Assembly (NCBI RefSeq): GCF_012927085.1
Contig: NZ_JABBFX010000002.1
Coordinates: forward strand, 310,001 to 374,000
Length of the DNA: 64,000 nt
Reading direction: 5' to 3'
Origin: Ramlibacter agri
GTDB taxonomy: Bacteria > Pseudomonadota > Gammaproteobacteria > Burkholderiales > Burkholderiaceae_C
Part shown: positions 46,773 to 54,571 of the stretch, piece after piece
Layout: every line of letters starts with the position of its first letter
Position numbering within the stretch: the stretch's first letter is position 1
Made by a program: the position numbers and the translations under genes
The notes under the pieces: model-generated
Seen by the model: the letters and a program-made list of their open reading frames with translations, nothing else
Databases searched by the model: none
What the model was told of the DNA's origin: nothing

Positions 46773-48192
46773 TGCTCTCGTCGGCCTGCGGCAGCAGCGC
46801 CTGGGCGTCGGCCTCGGGCAATGCCTCCACCACCTTCAGCGCGCGGCGCATCTGCTTGGTGCGGGTGTCGGCCTTTTCCAGGGTGTCGGACGCCTTCTGC
46901 ACCTGCTCCTTGATGCGGGCCACCCATTCGCCATAGCGCTCGAACTCGGTCTTCACCGCGCCCAGCACCTTCCACACTTCCGAGGCCTGCTGCTCCAGCG
47001 CCAGCGTGCGGAAGCCCATGTGCAGGCTGTTCAACATGGCCAGCAAGGTGGTCGGGCCGGCCAGCGTGACGCGGTAGTCGCGCTGGATCTTGTCCATCAG
47101 GCCCGGGCGGCGCAGCACCTCGGCGTACAGGCTCTCGATCGGCAGGAACAGGATGGCGAAGTCGGTCGTGTACGGCGGGCTCAGGTAGGACTCGCAGATC
47201 GACTTGGCCTCTTCGCGGATGCGCACTTCCAGCGCGCGGCCGGCGCTTTCCACGCCGGCGGCGTCGGCATGCTCGTGCGCATCGAGCAGGCGCTCGTAGT
47301 CCTCGCGCGGGAACTTGGCGTCGATCGGCAGCCAGACCGGCGAGCCGTCGGTGCTGCGGCCCGGGAATCGGATGGCGAAGTCCACCCGCTGGTTGCTGCG
47401 CGGCTTGGTCTCCACCTGGCGGCTGTACTGCTCCGGCGTCAGCACCTGCTCCAGCAGCGCTTCCAGCTGCACTTCGCCGAACATGCCGCGGGTCTTGACG
47501 TTGGTCAGCACGCGCTGCAGGTCGCCCACGCCCTGCGCCAGGGACTGCATCTGGCCCAGGCCGTGGTGCACCTGCTCCAGGCGTTCGGCCACCTGCTTGA
47601 AGCTCTCGCCCAGGCGCGCTTCCAGCGTGGTCTGCAGCTTCTCGTCCACCGTCTTGCGCATCTCGTCGAGCTTGGCGGCGTTGGTCTGCTGCATCGCATT
47701 GAGCTGCGTCTCCAGCGTCTGCCGCACTTCGGCGATGCGCCGCGCGTTGGCTTCGCTCAGGCCCTGCAGCTGCGTGTTGAGCGTGTCGGTCAGGCTCTTC
47801 TGCATCAGCGCCAGCTGCTGCGCGAAGGCGTCGATCTGCGCGTTCTGCGTGCGGGTGGTTTCCTGCGCCTGCTGCACCAGCGTCTGCTGGAAGGCGGACA
47901 GGGTCTGCATCAGCTGCTGGGCGAAGGCGTCCGCGTGGGCGTTCTGCGTGCGGCTGGCCTCCTGGCCCTGCTGCGTCACCGTCAGCTGGAAGGTGGACAG
48001 GGTCTGCGTGACTTCGGCGCGCAGGCCGCGGCCCGATTCGCTGATCTCGCGCCGCAGCTCGCGCTCCAGGCGTTCGCTGGCAGCCAGCAGTTCGGCCTTG
48101 CCGGTTTCGGGCACGGGCGGCTTGCGCAGCAGCAAGGCCACCAGCAGGACGACGCTGGCCAGCGCCAGCGCCATGAGGATCCAGATTTCCAC
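46753..48192 (-). CDS. rmuC: DNA recombination protein RmuC homologue
   Basis: This 479-residue protein has an N-terminal membrane anchor (WILMALALASVVLLVALLL, about residues 4-22) and a long coiled coil (about 35-230) with repeated TLS/TQNA(H/Q)(A/I)DAFAQQL units. The RmuC nuclease-like core follows (NVKTRGMFGEVQLEALLEQV, WLPIDAKFPREDYERLLDA, TTLLAMLNSLHMGFRTLALE). RmuC restrains DNA inversion at short repeats. GTG 48192 is chosen because it overlaps the preceding stop by one base (TAGTG). The membrane anchor makes this start convincing. Confidence 0.93.
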   Translation of the reverse strand: MEIWILMALALASVVLLVALLLRKPPVPETGKAELLAASERLERELRREISESGRGLRAEVTQTLSTFQLTVTQQGQEASRTQNAHADAFAQQLMQTLSAFQQTLVQQAQETTRTQNAQIDAFAQQLALMQKSLTDTLNTQLQGLSEANARRIAEVRQTLETQLNAMQQTNAAKLDEMRKTVDEKLQTTLEARLGESFKQVAERLEQVHHGLGQMQSLAQGVGDLQRVLTNVKTRGMFGEVQLEALLEQVLTPEQYSRQVETKPRSNQRVDFAIRFPGRSTDGSPVWLPIDAKFPREDYERLLDAHEHADAAGVESAGRALEVRIREEAKSICESYLSPPYTTDFAILFLPIESLYAEVLRRPGLMDKIQRDYRVTLAGPTTLLAMLNSLHMGFRTLALEQQASEVWKVLGAVKTEFERYGEWVARIKEQVQKASDTLEKADTRTKQMRRALKVVEALPEADAQALLPQADESSDDGQS

Positions 48193-49181
48193 TACGACTT
48201 CTTCTTCAGCACTTCGGGGTTGAGCGGCGTGACGGGCTGGCCCTGGGCCAGGAAGCCCACCAGGTTGTCGGCCGCGAGCTGCGCCATCTTGCGGCGCGTG
48301 GGGATGGTGGCGCTGGCGATGTGGGGCGTCAGCACCACGTTGGACAGCGCCAGCAGGTCCGGGTGGACCTTCGGCTCGCCTTCGAACACGTCCAGGCCGG
48401 CGGCCGCGATGCGCTTGTCGCGCAGGGCCTGCGCCAGCGCGGCGTCGTCGACGATGCCACCGCGGGCGATGTTGACCAGCGTGGCGGTCGGCTTCATCTG
48501 CGCCAGTTCGGCCGCGCCGATCGCATGGTGCGATTCCGCCGCGTAAGGCAGCACCAGCACCAGGTGGTCGGCGGTTTGCAGCAGTTCGTCCTTGGAGACG
48601 TAGCGCGCCTTGCACTCGGCTTCCAGCTCGGGCGAGAGCCGCGAGCGGTTGTGGTAGATCACGTTCATGCCGAAGCCGTGGGCGCCGCGCCTGGCGATGC
48701 CCTGGCCGATGCGGCCCATGCCCAGGATGCCGAGGGTGCTGCCGTGCACGTCGGCGCCGGCGAACATGTCGATCGCCCACTTGTTCCACTGGCCGGCGCG
48801 CAGGAAATGCTCGCTCTCGGTCATGCGGCGCGCGGTCGCCATCAGCAGCGCGAAGCCGAAATCGGCGGTGGTCTCGGTCAGCACGTCGGGCGTGTTGGTG
48901 CCCAGCACGCCGCGCGCCGTCATGGCGGCGACGTCGAAGTTGTTGAAGCCCACGGCCATGTTGGCGCAGATCTTCAGCTGCGGGCAGGCGTCCAGCAGCG
49001 CGGCGTCGATGCGCTCGCTGCCGGTGGTGAGGACGCCGGCCTTGCCTTGCAGCTTCTGCCGCAGTTCGGCCGGGGACCAGATGGCGTCCGCCTGGTTGTT
49101 TTCGACTTCGAAATGCCGCCGCAGGAAATCAAGGGTCTCCGGGAACACGGCCCGGGCGACGAGGATGGAGGCTTGGGTCAT
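48192..49181 (-). CDS. D-2-hydroxyacid dehydrogenase (glyoxylate/hydroxypyruvate reductase-like)
   Basis: This 329-residue NAD(P)-dependent enzyme has the substrate-binding half (AVGFNNFDVAAMTARGVLGT), the nucleotide-binding GILGMGRIGQGIARRGAHG, and catalytic residues in NIARGGIVDDAAL (Arg), LDVFEGEPKVHPDL (Glu) and NVVLTPHIASATIPTR (His). It resembles glyoxylate/hydroxypyruvate reductases of the GRHPR type. Its ATG overlaps the antiporter stop (ATGA), and its stop abuts the rmuC start, so it is coupled on both sides. Confidence 0.92.
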   Translation of the reverse strand: MTQASILVARAVFPETLDFLRRHFEVENNQADAIWSPAELRQKLQGKAGVLTTGSERIDAALLDACPQLKICANMAVGFNNFDVAAMTARGVLGTNTPDVLTETTADFGFALLMATARRMTESEHFLRAGQWNKWAIDMFAGADVHGSTLGILGMGRIGQGIARRGAHGFGMNVIYHNRSRLSPELEAECKARYVSKDELLQTADHLVLVLPYAAESHHAIGAAELAQMKPTATLVNIARGGIVDDAALAQALRDKRIAAAGLDVFEGEPKVHPDLLALSNVVLTPHIASATIPTRRKMAQLAADNLVGFLAQGQPVTPLNPEVLKKKS

Positions 49182-50590
49182 CGGAACCACGCGAAGGTGA
49201 TGATCAGGAACAGCGGGATCAGCACGGCGACCGACCACGCCATGTAGCCGAAGAAACCCGGCATTGTGACACCTCGATCCTCCACGACCGCCTTGACCAT
49301 CAGGTTGGGGGCGTTGCCGATGTAGGAGTTGGCCCCCATGAACACCGAACCGGCGGAGATGGCAGCCAGCACCGGCGCCAGCTCCGTCATGAGATGGTGC
49401 GCGTCGCCGCCCGCGGTGTTGAAGAACACCAGGTAGGTCGGCGCGTTGTCCAGGAAGGAGCTGAGCACCCCGCTGGCCCAGAAATACATGGCGGGGTCGG
49501 GCGTGCCGTCCGGCCGCGTGACGGCGGCCACGACGGGCGCGAAGGCGCCGTGCATGCCGGCGCGCAGCATCGCGATCACCGGGATGATGGTCAGGAAGAT
49601 GCCCGCGAACAACTTGGCCACTTCGAGCATCGGGCCCCAGGAGAACTGGTTGGCCTCGTGCACCTGGCGCGGCGTGATCGCCATCGACACGACGGCCACC
49701 AGGACCAGGCCCAGGTCGCGCACGAGGTCCGGCAAGCCGATTTCGGCGCCGAAGACGTCGAAGCGTACCGGCGACTTCCACACACCGCTCGCCAGCACCA
49801 GGGCCACGATGGCGGCCAGCAGCCAGAAGTTGCGCGCGCCCTCGAAGCCGATGCCGCGGGTGTCCGGCGTCGGGTCGCGCGGCCGGACCTCCTCGCGCCG
49901 CCGGTAGTACCAGCTGTCCAGGGCGTAGAACAGCACGAGCAGCGCCCCGACCAGGAAGGCCGTCATGGGAAGCAGGTGGCGCAGGGTCCAGAAGAAGTCC
50001 ACGCCCTGCAGGAAGCCCAGGAACAGAGGCGGGTCGCCCAGCGGCGTCAGCGAGCCGCCGGCATTGGACACGATGAAGATGAAGAACACGAACACGTGCG
50101 CGCTGTGCCGGCGGTTGTCGTTGGCGCGGATCAGCGGGCGCACCAGCAGCATCGACGCGCCGGTGGTGCCCATGAAGCTGGCCAGCACGGCGCCGATGGC
50201 CAGGATGCCCGTGTTCAGCGCCGGGCTGCCATGCAGGTTGCCGCGGATGTAGATGCCGCCGGACACCGCGAACAGCGCGGCCAGCAGGATCACGAATGGC
50301 AGGTACTCGCCGACGACCGTATGCACCACCGCCGTCCCGGCGGCCGGCAACCCGAACAGGGCCGCGAATGGCAGCAGGAAGGCCAGCGCCCAGGCCGCTG
50401 TCGCCTTGCCATAGTGGTGGTGCCAGAACCTCGTGGCGAGCAGCGGGCACAGCGCGATCGACAGCAGCAGGCCGGCGAAGGGGATGCCCCAGGCCGCGGA
50501 CAGCTGGCTGCCGTCGACTTCGGCGGCGGAAACGAATTGCGGCAGCAGCAACAGGAAGGCCGCCAGCCGGGCGGGCCGGATCAATCGCAT
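49178..50590 (-). CDS. NhaD-type sodium:proton antiporter
   Basis: This 470-residue inner-membrane protein has about 12 helices after an N-terminal hydrophobic segment (RLAAFLLLLPQFVSA). The conserved loop FMGTTGASMLLVRPLIRAND with SNAGGSLTPLGDPPLFLGFL, and the second repeat SSFLDNAPTYLVFFNTAGG plus GANSYIGNAPNLMVKAV, are hallmarks of the NhaD/IT-superfamily fold. Na+/H+ exchange is the likely role. It heads the overlapping four-gene chain. The 177 bases upstream (50591-50767) hold its promoter region but no other gene I can support. Confidence 0.9.
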   Translation of the reverse strand: MRLIRPARLAAFLLLLPQFVSAAEVDGSQLSAAWGIPFAGLLLSIALCPLLATRFWHHHYGKATAAWALAFLLPFAALFGLPAAGTAVVHTVVGEYLPFVILLAALFAVSGGIYIRGNLHGSPALNTGILAIGAVLASFMGTTGASMLLVRPLIRANDNRRHSAHVFVFFIFIVSNAGGSLTPLGDPPLFLGFLQGVDFFWTLRHLLPMTAFLVGALLVLFYALDSWYYRRREEVRPRDPTPDTRGIGFEGARNFWLLAAIVALVLASGVWKSPVRFDVFGAEIGLPDLVRDLGLVLVAVVSMAITPRQVHEANQFSWGPMLEVAKLFAGIFLTIIPVIAMLRAGMHGAFAPVVAAVTRPDGTPDPAMYFWASGVLSSFLDNAPTYLVFFNTAGGDAHHLMTELAPVLAAISAGSVFMGANSYIGNAPNLMVKAVVEDRGVTMPGFFGYMAWSVAVLIPLFLIITFAWFR

Positions 50591-50767
50591 CTTCGGGGGT
50601 CTCCTCGGTCCCCGGCACTCCGGGGCATTGTTCTCTTCAGGCGAAGCATACCCAATCGACCGCGGTAGGCCGCTGCCTACCGCGGCTGCGGCCGCCTTCC
50701 TACCCGCTGAGCCAGGCCAGCCGGCCAGCATGCGGGGGCGATGCGCGGCAAGGCGCAGGGAGAAAGC

Positions 50768-51016
50768 ATGAACCAGGATCGCATCCAGGGCCGCTGGAAG
50801 CAGCTGAAAGGCAAGGTGCGGGAACAGTGGGGCAAGCTGACCGACGACGACCTCGACGTCATCGCCGGCCGGCGCGACCAGTTGCTCGGGCGCATCCAGC
50901 AGCGCCACGGGCTGGCCAAGGACGAGGCCGAGCGCCAGGTGAAGAACTGGGAAGGCCGCAACCCCGAATTCCGCCTGGACGGCGCGCCGCAGCGGCGGCG
51001 CGAACGCAGCCAGTAA
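50768..51016 (+). CDS. CsbD-family stress-response protein
   Basis: This 82-residue hydrophilic protein begins MNQDRIQGRWKQLKGKVREQ and continues WGKLTDDDLDVIAGRRDQLL, the defining CsbD pattern. CsbD-like proteins are abundant under general stress; the molecular role is unknown. The ATG at 50768 follows GGGAGAAAGC, a good ribosome-binding site. It precedes a secreted-protein gene by 17 bases, probably in the same transcript. Confidence 0.92.
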   Translation: MNQDRIQGRWKQLKGKVREQWGKLTDDDLDVIAGRRDQLLGRIQQRHGLAKDEAERQVKNWEGRNPEFRLDGAPQRRRERSQ

Positions 51017-51033
51017 AGCGCAGGAGCGTTCGC

Positions 51034-51606
51034 ATGAAGTACCGCATCGCCGGATGGGCCGCCGCTGCCCTGCTCTGCATGGTCGGCGCCTCGGCCCAGA
51101 CCATGACCAAGGAAGCCTACAAGGCGCAGGACATGCGCATCGAGGCCGAATACTCCGCGGCCAAGGGCCGCTGCAAGCGGCTGGACGGCAACGCGCGCGA
51201 CGTCTGCCAGGAGCAGGTGCGCGGCGAGCGCGACATCGCGCAGGCACAGCTGGCGATGCAGTTCAAGCCCACGGCGGACAACGACGAAAAGGTGCGCGTC
51301 GCCCGGGCCGAAGCGGCCTACGGCGTGTCGCTGCAGCGCTGCCGGCCGCTCGATGGCGCGGCCCGCGAGGTCTGCCGCAAGGACGCCAAGTCGGTGCTGG
51401 CCGACGCCAAGGCCGATGCCAGGCTGCAGAAGGAAGTGGTCGCGCAGCAGATGAAGTCCGACGGCATCGTGCGCGAGCGGACCGAGCGCGAGCAGAAGAT
51501 CGCACAGGCGCAGTTCAATGCGGCGCGCGAGCGCTGCGAGATGCTGCCGGGAGATGGCAGGGACAATTGCCTGATGGACGTTCGGCGGCGCTTCGGGAAG
51601 CTCTGA
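51034..51606 (+). CDS. Small secreted Cys-containing protein of unknown function
   Basis: This 190-residue protein has a clear signal peptide (about residues 1-21, AAALLCMVGASAQ). The mature part is charged and helical, with three repeated units of the form (A/S)xxRC(K/R/E)xLxGxxR(D/E)xC: GRCKRLDGNARDVC, QRCRPLDGAAREVC and ERCEMLPGDGRDNC. Each supplies a Cys pair about ten residues apart, suggesting three disulfides. Similar proteins occur in betaproteobacteria near stress genes, but I know no function. It is likely cotranscribed with the CsbD gene. Confidence 0.8.
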   Translation: MKYRIAGWAAAALLCMVGASAQTMTKEAYKAQDMRIEAEYSAAKGRCKRLDGNARDVCQEQVRGERDIAQAQLAMQFKPTADNDEKVRVARAEAAYGVSLQRCRPLDGAAREVCRKDAKSVLADAKADARLQKEVVAQQMKSDGIVRERTEREQKIAQAQFNAARERCEMLPGDGRDNCLMDVRRRFGKL

Positions 51607-51610
51607 CCCT

Positions 51611-52342
51611 TCAAAGCCAGCGCGTGAAATTCCCCACCGCCTCGCGCGGTGTGTGAAAGCGATTCACCGTCGCCCCCACGTCCGCATACCCCAGCGACAT
51701 CCCCGCCACCAGCATCTCGTTGTCGCCGGCACCGATGTGCGGCAGCACCACCGCCGCATATTCCAGCCAGGCCGCCTGCGGGCAGGTGTGCAGCCCGCGC
51801 GCCCGCGCGGCCACCATCACGTTCTGCATGAACATCGCGCAGTCCATCAGCGAGCCGCGCCCCAGCACCTTGTCGATGGTGAACATCAGGCCCACCGGGG
51901 CGTCGAAGAACTGGTAGTTGCGCTGGTGCTGCCCATGCATCTTGTCCTTCTCGCCGCGGGCGATGCCCAGCAGGCCGTAGAGGCCCCAGCCGTTCTCGCG
52001 CCGGCGCTCGATGAAGGGCGAGGACCACTTCGTCGGGTAGTAGTCCAGGTCGCTGCGGTAGCGCGCCGCCAGCTCCGGGTCGCGATACACGGCGTCGTGC
52101 GCCTCGCAGGTCTTGGCCACCAGAGCATCGCGGCTGGCGCCCTGCAGCACATAGACGTTCCAGGGCTGGATGTTGGTACCCGAGGGCGCGCGGCTGGCCA
52201 CCGCCAGGATCTCCTCGATCGTGGAGCGCGGCACCTCCTGCTCGCGGTGGAAGGCGCGGCAGGAAAAGCGGCTGGCGATCGCGGCATCGACGCTATCGGA
52301 ATCGGTCACCACGGTGGTGACCTGGGGGGTAGCGGGAATCAA
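51611..52342 (-). CDS. Nitroreductase-family FMN enzyme
   Basis: This 243-residue protein has the nitroreductase fold: AIASRFSCRAFHREQEVPRS at the N-terminus (FMN phosphate contact Arg-Ser region), APSGTNIQPWNVYVLQG, and GRGSLMDCAMFMQNVMVAAR. The C-terminal pattern AGMSLGYADVGATVNRFHTP closes it. It reads from TTG at 52342, supported by GGAGG eight bases upstream and by overlap with the thioesterase stop (TTGA). Two GTG codons at residues 8 and 11 are alternatives. Substrate unknown; relatives reduce nitroaromatics, quinones or flavins. Confidence 0.88.
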   Translation of the reverse strand: MIPATPQVTTVVTDSDSVDAAIASRFSCRAFHREQEVPRSTIEEILAVASRAPSGTNIQPWNVYVLQGASRDALVAKTCEAHDAVYRDPELAARYRSDLDYYPTKWSSPFIERRRENGWGLYGLLGIARGEKDKMHGQHQRNYQFFDAPVGLMFTIDKVLGRGSLMDCAMFMQNVMVAARARGLHTCPQAAWLEYAAVVLPHIGAGDNEMLVAGMSLGYADVGATVNRFHTPREAVGNFTRWL

Positions 52343-52773
52343 GTCAGGGCCTCCAGGACTTTCTTCAGGTTGGCGGGCAGCGGCACCGGCCGGCGCGTCG
52401 CCTTGTCGACATAGACGTGGATGAAGTGGCCCTTGGCCACCGTGCTCGCGCCGCCTTGCAGGAACAGGCCCACTTCGTAGCGCACGCTGGACGTGCCCAG
52501 GCGCGCCACCCGCAGGCCGGCCTCCACGACCTGCGGGAACTCCACAGGCGCGAAGTAATTGCACTGGGTCTCGATGACCAGGCCGATGGTCTCGCCACCG
52601 TGGATGTCCAGGGCGCCCTGCTCGATCAGGTGCGCGTTGACGGCGGTGTCGAACCAGCTGTAGTAGACGACGTTGTTGACGTGGCCGTAGGCGTCGTTGT
52701 CCATCCAGCGGGTGGGGATGGCGCGGAAGGCGCGGTAGCCTTCGCGCCCTTCGGGCTGCGGCTTGTCGGTCAT
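52339..52773 (-). CDS. Hot-dog fold acyl-CoA thioesterase (YbgC/4HBT family)
   Basis: This 144-residue protein carries the 4HBT-type motif TRWMDNDAYGHVNNVVYYSW with the catalytic Asp, then QCNYFAPVEFPQVVEAGLRV in the hot-dog beta-sheet and KGHFIHVYVDKATRRPVPLP near the end. Such enzymes hydrolyse acyl-CoA thioesters; the chain-length preference is not visible. It is coupled at both ends: ATGA overlap with the deacetylase gene upstream and TTGA overlap with the nitroreductase gene downstream. Confidence 0.9.
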   Translation of the reverse strand: MTDKPQPEGREGYRAFRAIPTRWMDNDAYGHVNNVVYYSWFDTAVNAHLIEQGALDIHGGETIGLVIETQCNYFAPVEFPQVVEAGLRVARLGTSSVRYEVGLFLQGGASTVAKGHFIHVYVDKATRRPVPLPANLKKVLEALT

Positions 52774-53699
52774 CGCGGCCGATTGTGCCAGCGCCGCGCA
52801 TAGCTCGCGGCCGCGGCAAAGGTGTTCACCTGCACCTGCACCGTGTCCTCGATGCGATGTCCGTAGCCACCTGCCATCGCGAAGGCCAGCGGCAGCCCGC
52901 GCTGCCAGGCCCAGTCGAACACCCGGCGGTCGCGCGCTTCGAGGCCGTCCCAGGTGAGTTTCAGGCGGCCGAGGCGGTCGCCCTCGTGCGGGTCGGCGCC
53001 AGCCAGGTAGATCACCAGCGCCGGGTCGAAGCGCTGCCCCAGTTCCTCCAGCGCGTGCTCCAGGGCGTGCAGGTAGGCCTCGTCGCCCGTGCCATCCGGC
53101 AGGTCCACATCGAGGTCGCCCGGCTCCTTGCGGAAGGGGAAGTTCTTCGCGCCATGCAAGGACAGCGTGAACACGCTCGTGTCGTCGCGGAAGATCCGGG
53201 CCGTGCCGTTGCCCTGGTGGACGTCGAGGTCGACGATCGCCACCTTCAGCGGCCTCCGGCTGTGCCGCCCGTGCTCGGCCTGCATCAGCCGGATGGCGAC
53301 GGCCGCATCGTTGAAGACGCAGAAGCCGCCGCCCTTCTCGGCATAGGCGTGGTGGGTGCCGCCGGCGATGTTGGCCGCGATGCCGTCCTGGAAAGCGGCC
53401 CGGCAGGCGGCGATGGTCGCGCCGACCGAGCGCCGGGCCCGGTCCGCCATGGCCTGGCTCCACGGGAAGCCGATTTCCCGCATGATGGAAGGATCCACCG
53501 TGCCCTCGCTGATGCCCTGGATGTAGCCCGGCCTGTGGACCAGGGCCAGTTCCCCGTCCGTGGCGGGTTCGGCCCGCATGAGCTGGATGTCGGGCACTTC
53601 CGCGGCCAGCCGGTCGCGCAGCAGGCGGTACTTTTCCATCGGGAAGCGGTGCCCCGGCGGCAGGGGCAGGACGAACTGGTCGGCGTAAAAGACACGCAT
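52770..53699 (-). CDS. Histone-deacetylase-superfamily amidohydrolase
   Basis: This 309-residue zinc hydrolase has the deacetylase core: GGTHHAYAEKGGGFCVFNDA (the paired His and nearby Asp), VDLDVHQGNGTARIF (zinc-binding Asp and His) and LAGADPHEGDRLGRLKLT (third zinc-binding Asp). The last motif, FAMAGGYG, carries the glycines before the usual Tyr. Bacterial members act on acetylated polyamines, lysine or small amides. ATG 53699 is chosen; a longer frame upstream lacks conservation. First of the coupled three-gene chain. Its promoter lies in the 178 bases shared with phaP. Confidence 0.9.
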   Translation of the reverse strand: MRVFYADQFVLPLPPGHRFPMEKYRLLRDRLAAEVPDIQLMRAEPATDGELALVHRPGYIQGISEGTVDPSIMREIGFPWSQAMADRARRSVGATIAACRAAFQDGIAANIAGGTHHAYAEKGGGFCVFNDAAVAIRLMQAEHGRHSRRPLKVAIVDLDVHQGNGTARIFRDDTSVFTLSLHGAKNFPFRKEPGDLDVDLPDGTGDEAYLHALEHALEELGQRFDPALVIYLAGADPHEGDRLGRLKLTWDGLEARDRRVFDWAWQRGLPLAFAMAGGYGHRIEDTVQVQVNTFAAAASYARRWHNRPR

Positions 53700-53771
53700 G
53701 GGCCGGGAGCATAGGCCGACGGCGGATTTAGGTAGGACCACCTAAATATGCTGCTCCGCAACAAAAGAGGC

Positions 53772-53799
53772 TTGCGTTGGGCTGCCGCGCCCCTATACT
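53772..53799 (+). promoter_or_regulatory. Probable sigma-70 promoter of the phasin gene
   Basis: TTGCGT (53772-53777) and TATACT (53794-53799) are 16 bases apart. The following TGCTGCACTGCAACA stretch (53807-53821) is an imperfect inverted repeat downstream of the start site and could be an operator, for instance for a PhaR-type regulator; that part is inference. Confidence 0.5.
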
Positions 53800-53877
53800 T
53801 CTATCCATGCTGCACTGCAACATGGCGTTCAGGCAGACAACGAAGTCCCCTCAACTGATTCCACTCTGGAGAAAACC

Positions 53878-54432
53878 ATGCTGACCGCTGAGCAACTGCT
53901 GGCCGCCCAAAAGGCAAACGTCGAAACCCTGTTCGGCCTGACCCAAAAGGCCTTCGAAGGCGTCGAGAAGCTCGTCGAGCTGAACATCACCGCCTCCCGC
54001 GCCGCCCTGACCGAAGGCGCCGAAGCCGCCCAGACCGTGCTGAGCGTCAAGGACGCCCAGGAACTGCTGGCCGTGCAAGCCGCCCTGTTCCAGCCGCTGT
54101 CCGAGAAGACCGCCGCCTACAGCCGCCACCTGTACGACATCGCCACCGCCACCGGCGCCGAGTTCACCAAGACCTTCGAAGGCCAGCTGGCCGACGCCCA
54201 GAAGAAGTTCCTGGCCGTCGTGGACAACGCCGCCAAGAACGCCCCGGCCGGCTCCGAGACCGCCGTCGCCGTGTTCAAGAGCGCCGTTGCCGCCGGCAAC
54301 AACGCCCTGGAATCCGTGCAGAAGGCCGTGAAGCAGGCCAGCGACGTCGCTGAAGCCAACTTCAACGCCGTGGCCAGCACCGCCGTGAACGCCGCCAAGA
54401 CGGGCACGACCAAGGCCAAGCGCGCCGCCTGA
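53878..54432 (+). CDS. phaP: Phasin-family polyhydroxyalkanoate granule protein
   Basis: This 184-residue all-helical amphipathic protein coats polyhydroxyalkanoate granules. It has the PhaP signature [20 protein letters not shown], then [20 protein letters not shown], and an Ala/Lys-rich tail ([14 protein letters not shown]). No phaC or phaB gene is near. The start follows CTGGAGAAAACC. High Ala/Lys content and a structured 3' end with terminator suggest strong expression. The region between the start and the deacetylase gene carries its promoter. Confidence 0.92.
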   Translation: MLTAEQLLAAQKANVETLFGLTQKAFEGVEKLVELNITASRAALTEGAEAAQTVLSVKDAQELLAVQAALFQPLSEKTAAYSRHLYDIATATGAEFTKTFEGQLADAQKKFLAVVDNAAKNAPAGSETAVAVFKSAVAAGNNALESVQKAVKQASDVAEANFNAVASTAVNAAKTGTTKAKRAA

Positions 54433-54452
54433 GCCTTGAACTGAACATGCGA

Positions 54453-54500
54453 GTCCCCACCTGAGTGGGGACCGAAAGGTTGTCTCCTCGGGTCCTTTCG
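54453..54500 (+). other. Two stem-loops in the phasin 3' untranslated region
   Basis: GTCCCCAC and GTGGGGAC (54453-54472) form a perfect eight-base-pair stem with a four-base loop. CGAAAGG (54473-54479) can pair with CCTTTCG (54494-54500). Neither has a T-run. They precede the real terminator at 54528 and make this 3' end unusually structured. Confidence 0.6.
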
Positions 54501-54527
54501 ATACCTCGGGTACAGGGATCCATTCCG

Positions 54528-54557
54528 GCCTCCAGCGGCAACGTTGGAGGCTTTTTT
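54528..54557 (+). terminator. Intrinsic terminator of the phasin gene
   Basis: A seven-base-pair stem (GCCTCCA with TGGAGGC) closes a ten-base loop and is followed by six T. It is located 96 bases after the phasin stop and 15 bases before the convergent patatin-gene stop. Confidence 0.8.
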
Positions 54558-54571
54558 CTTGCGTGGGCGAT

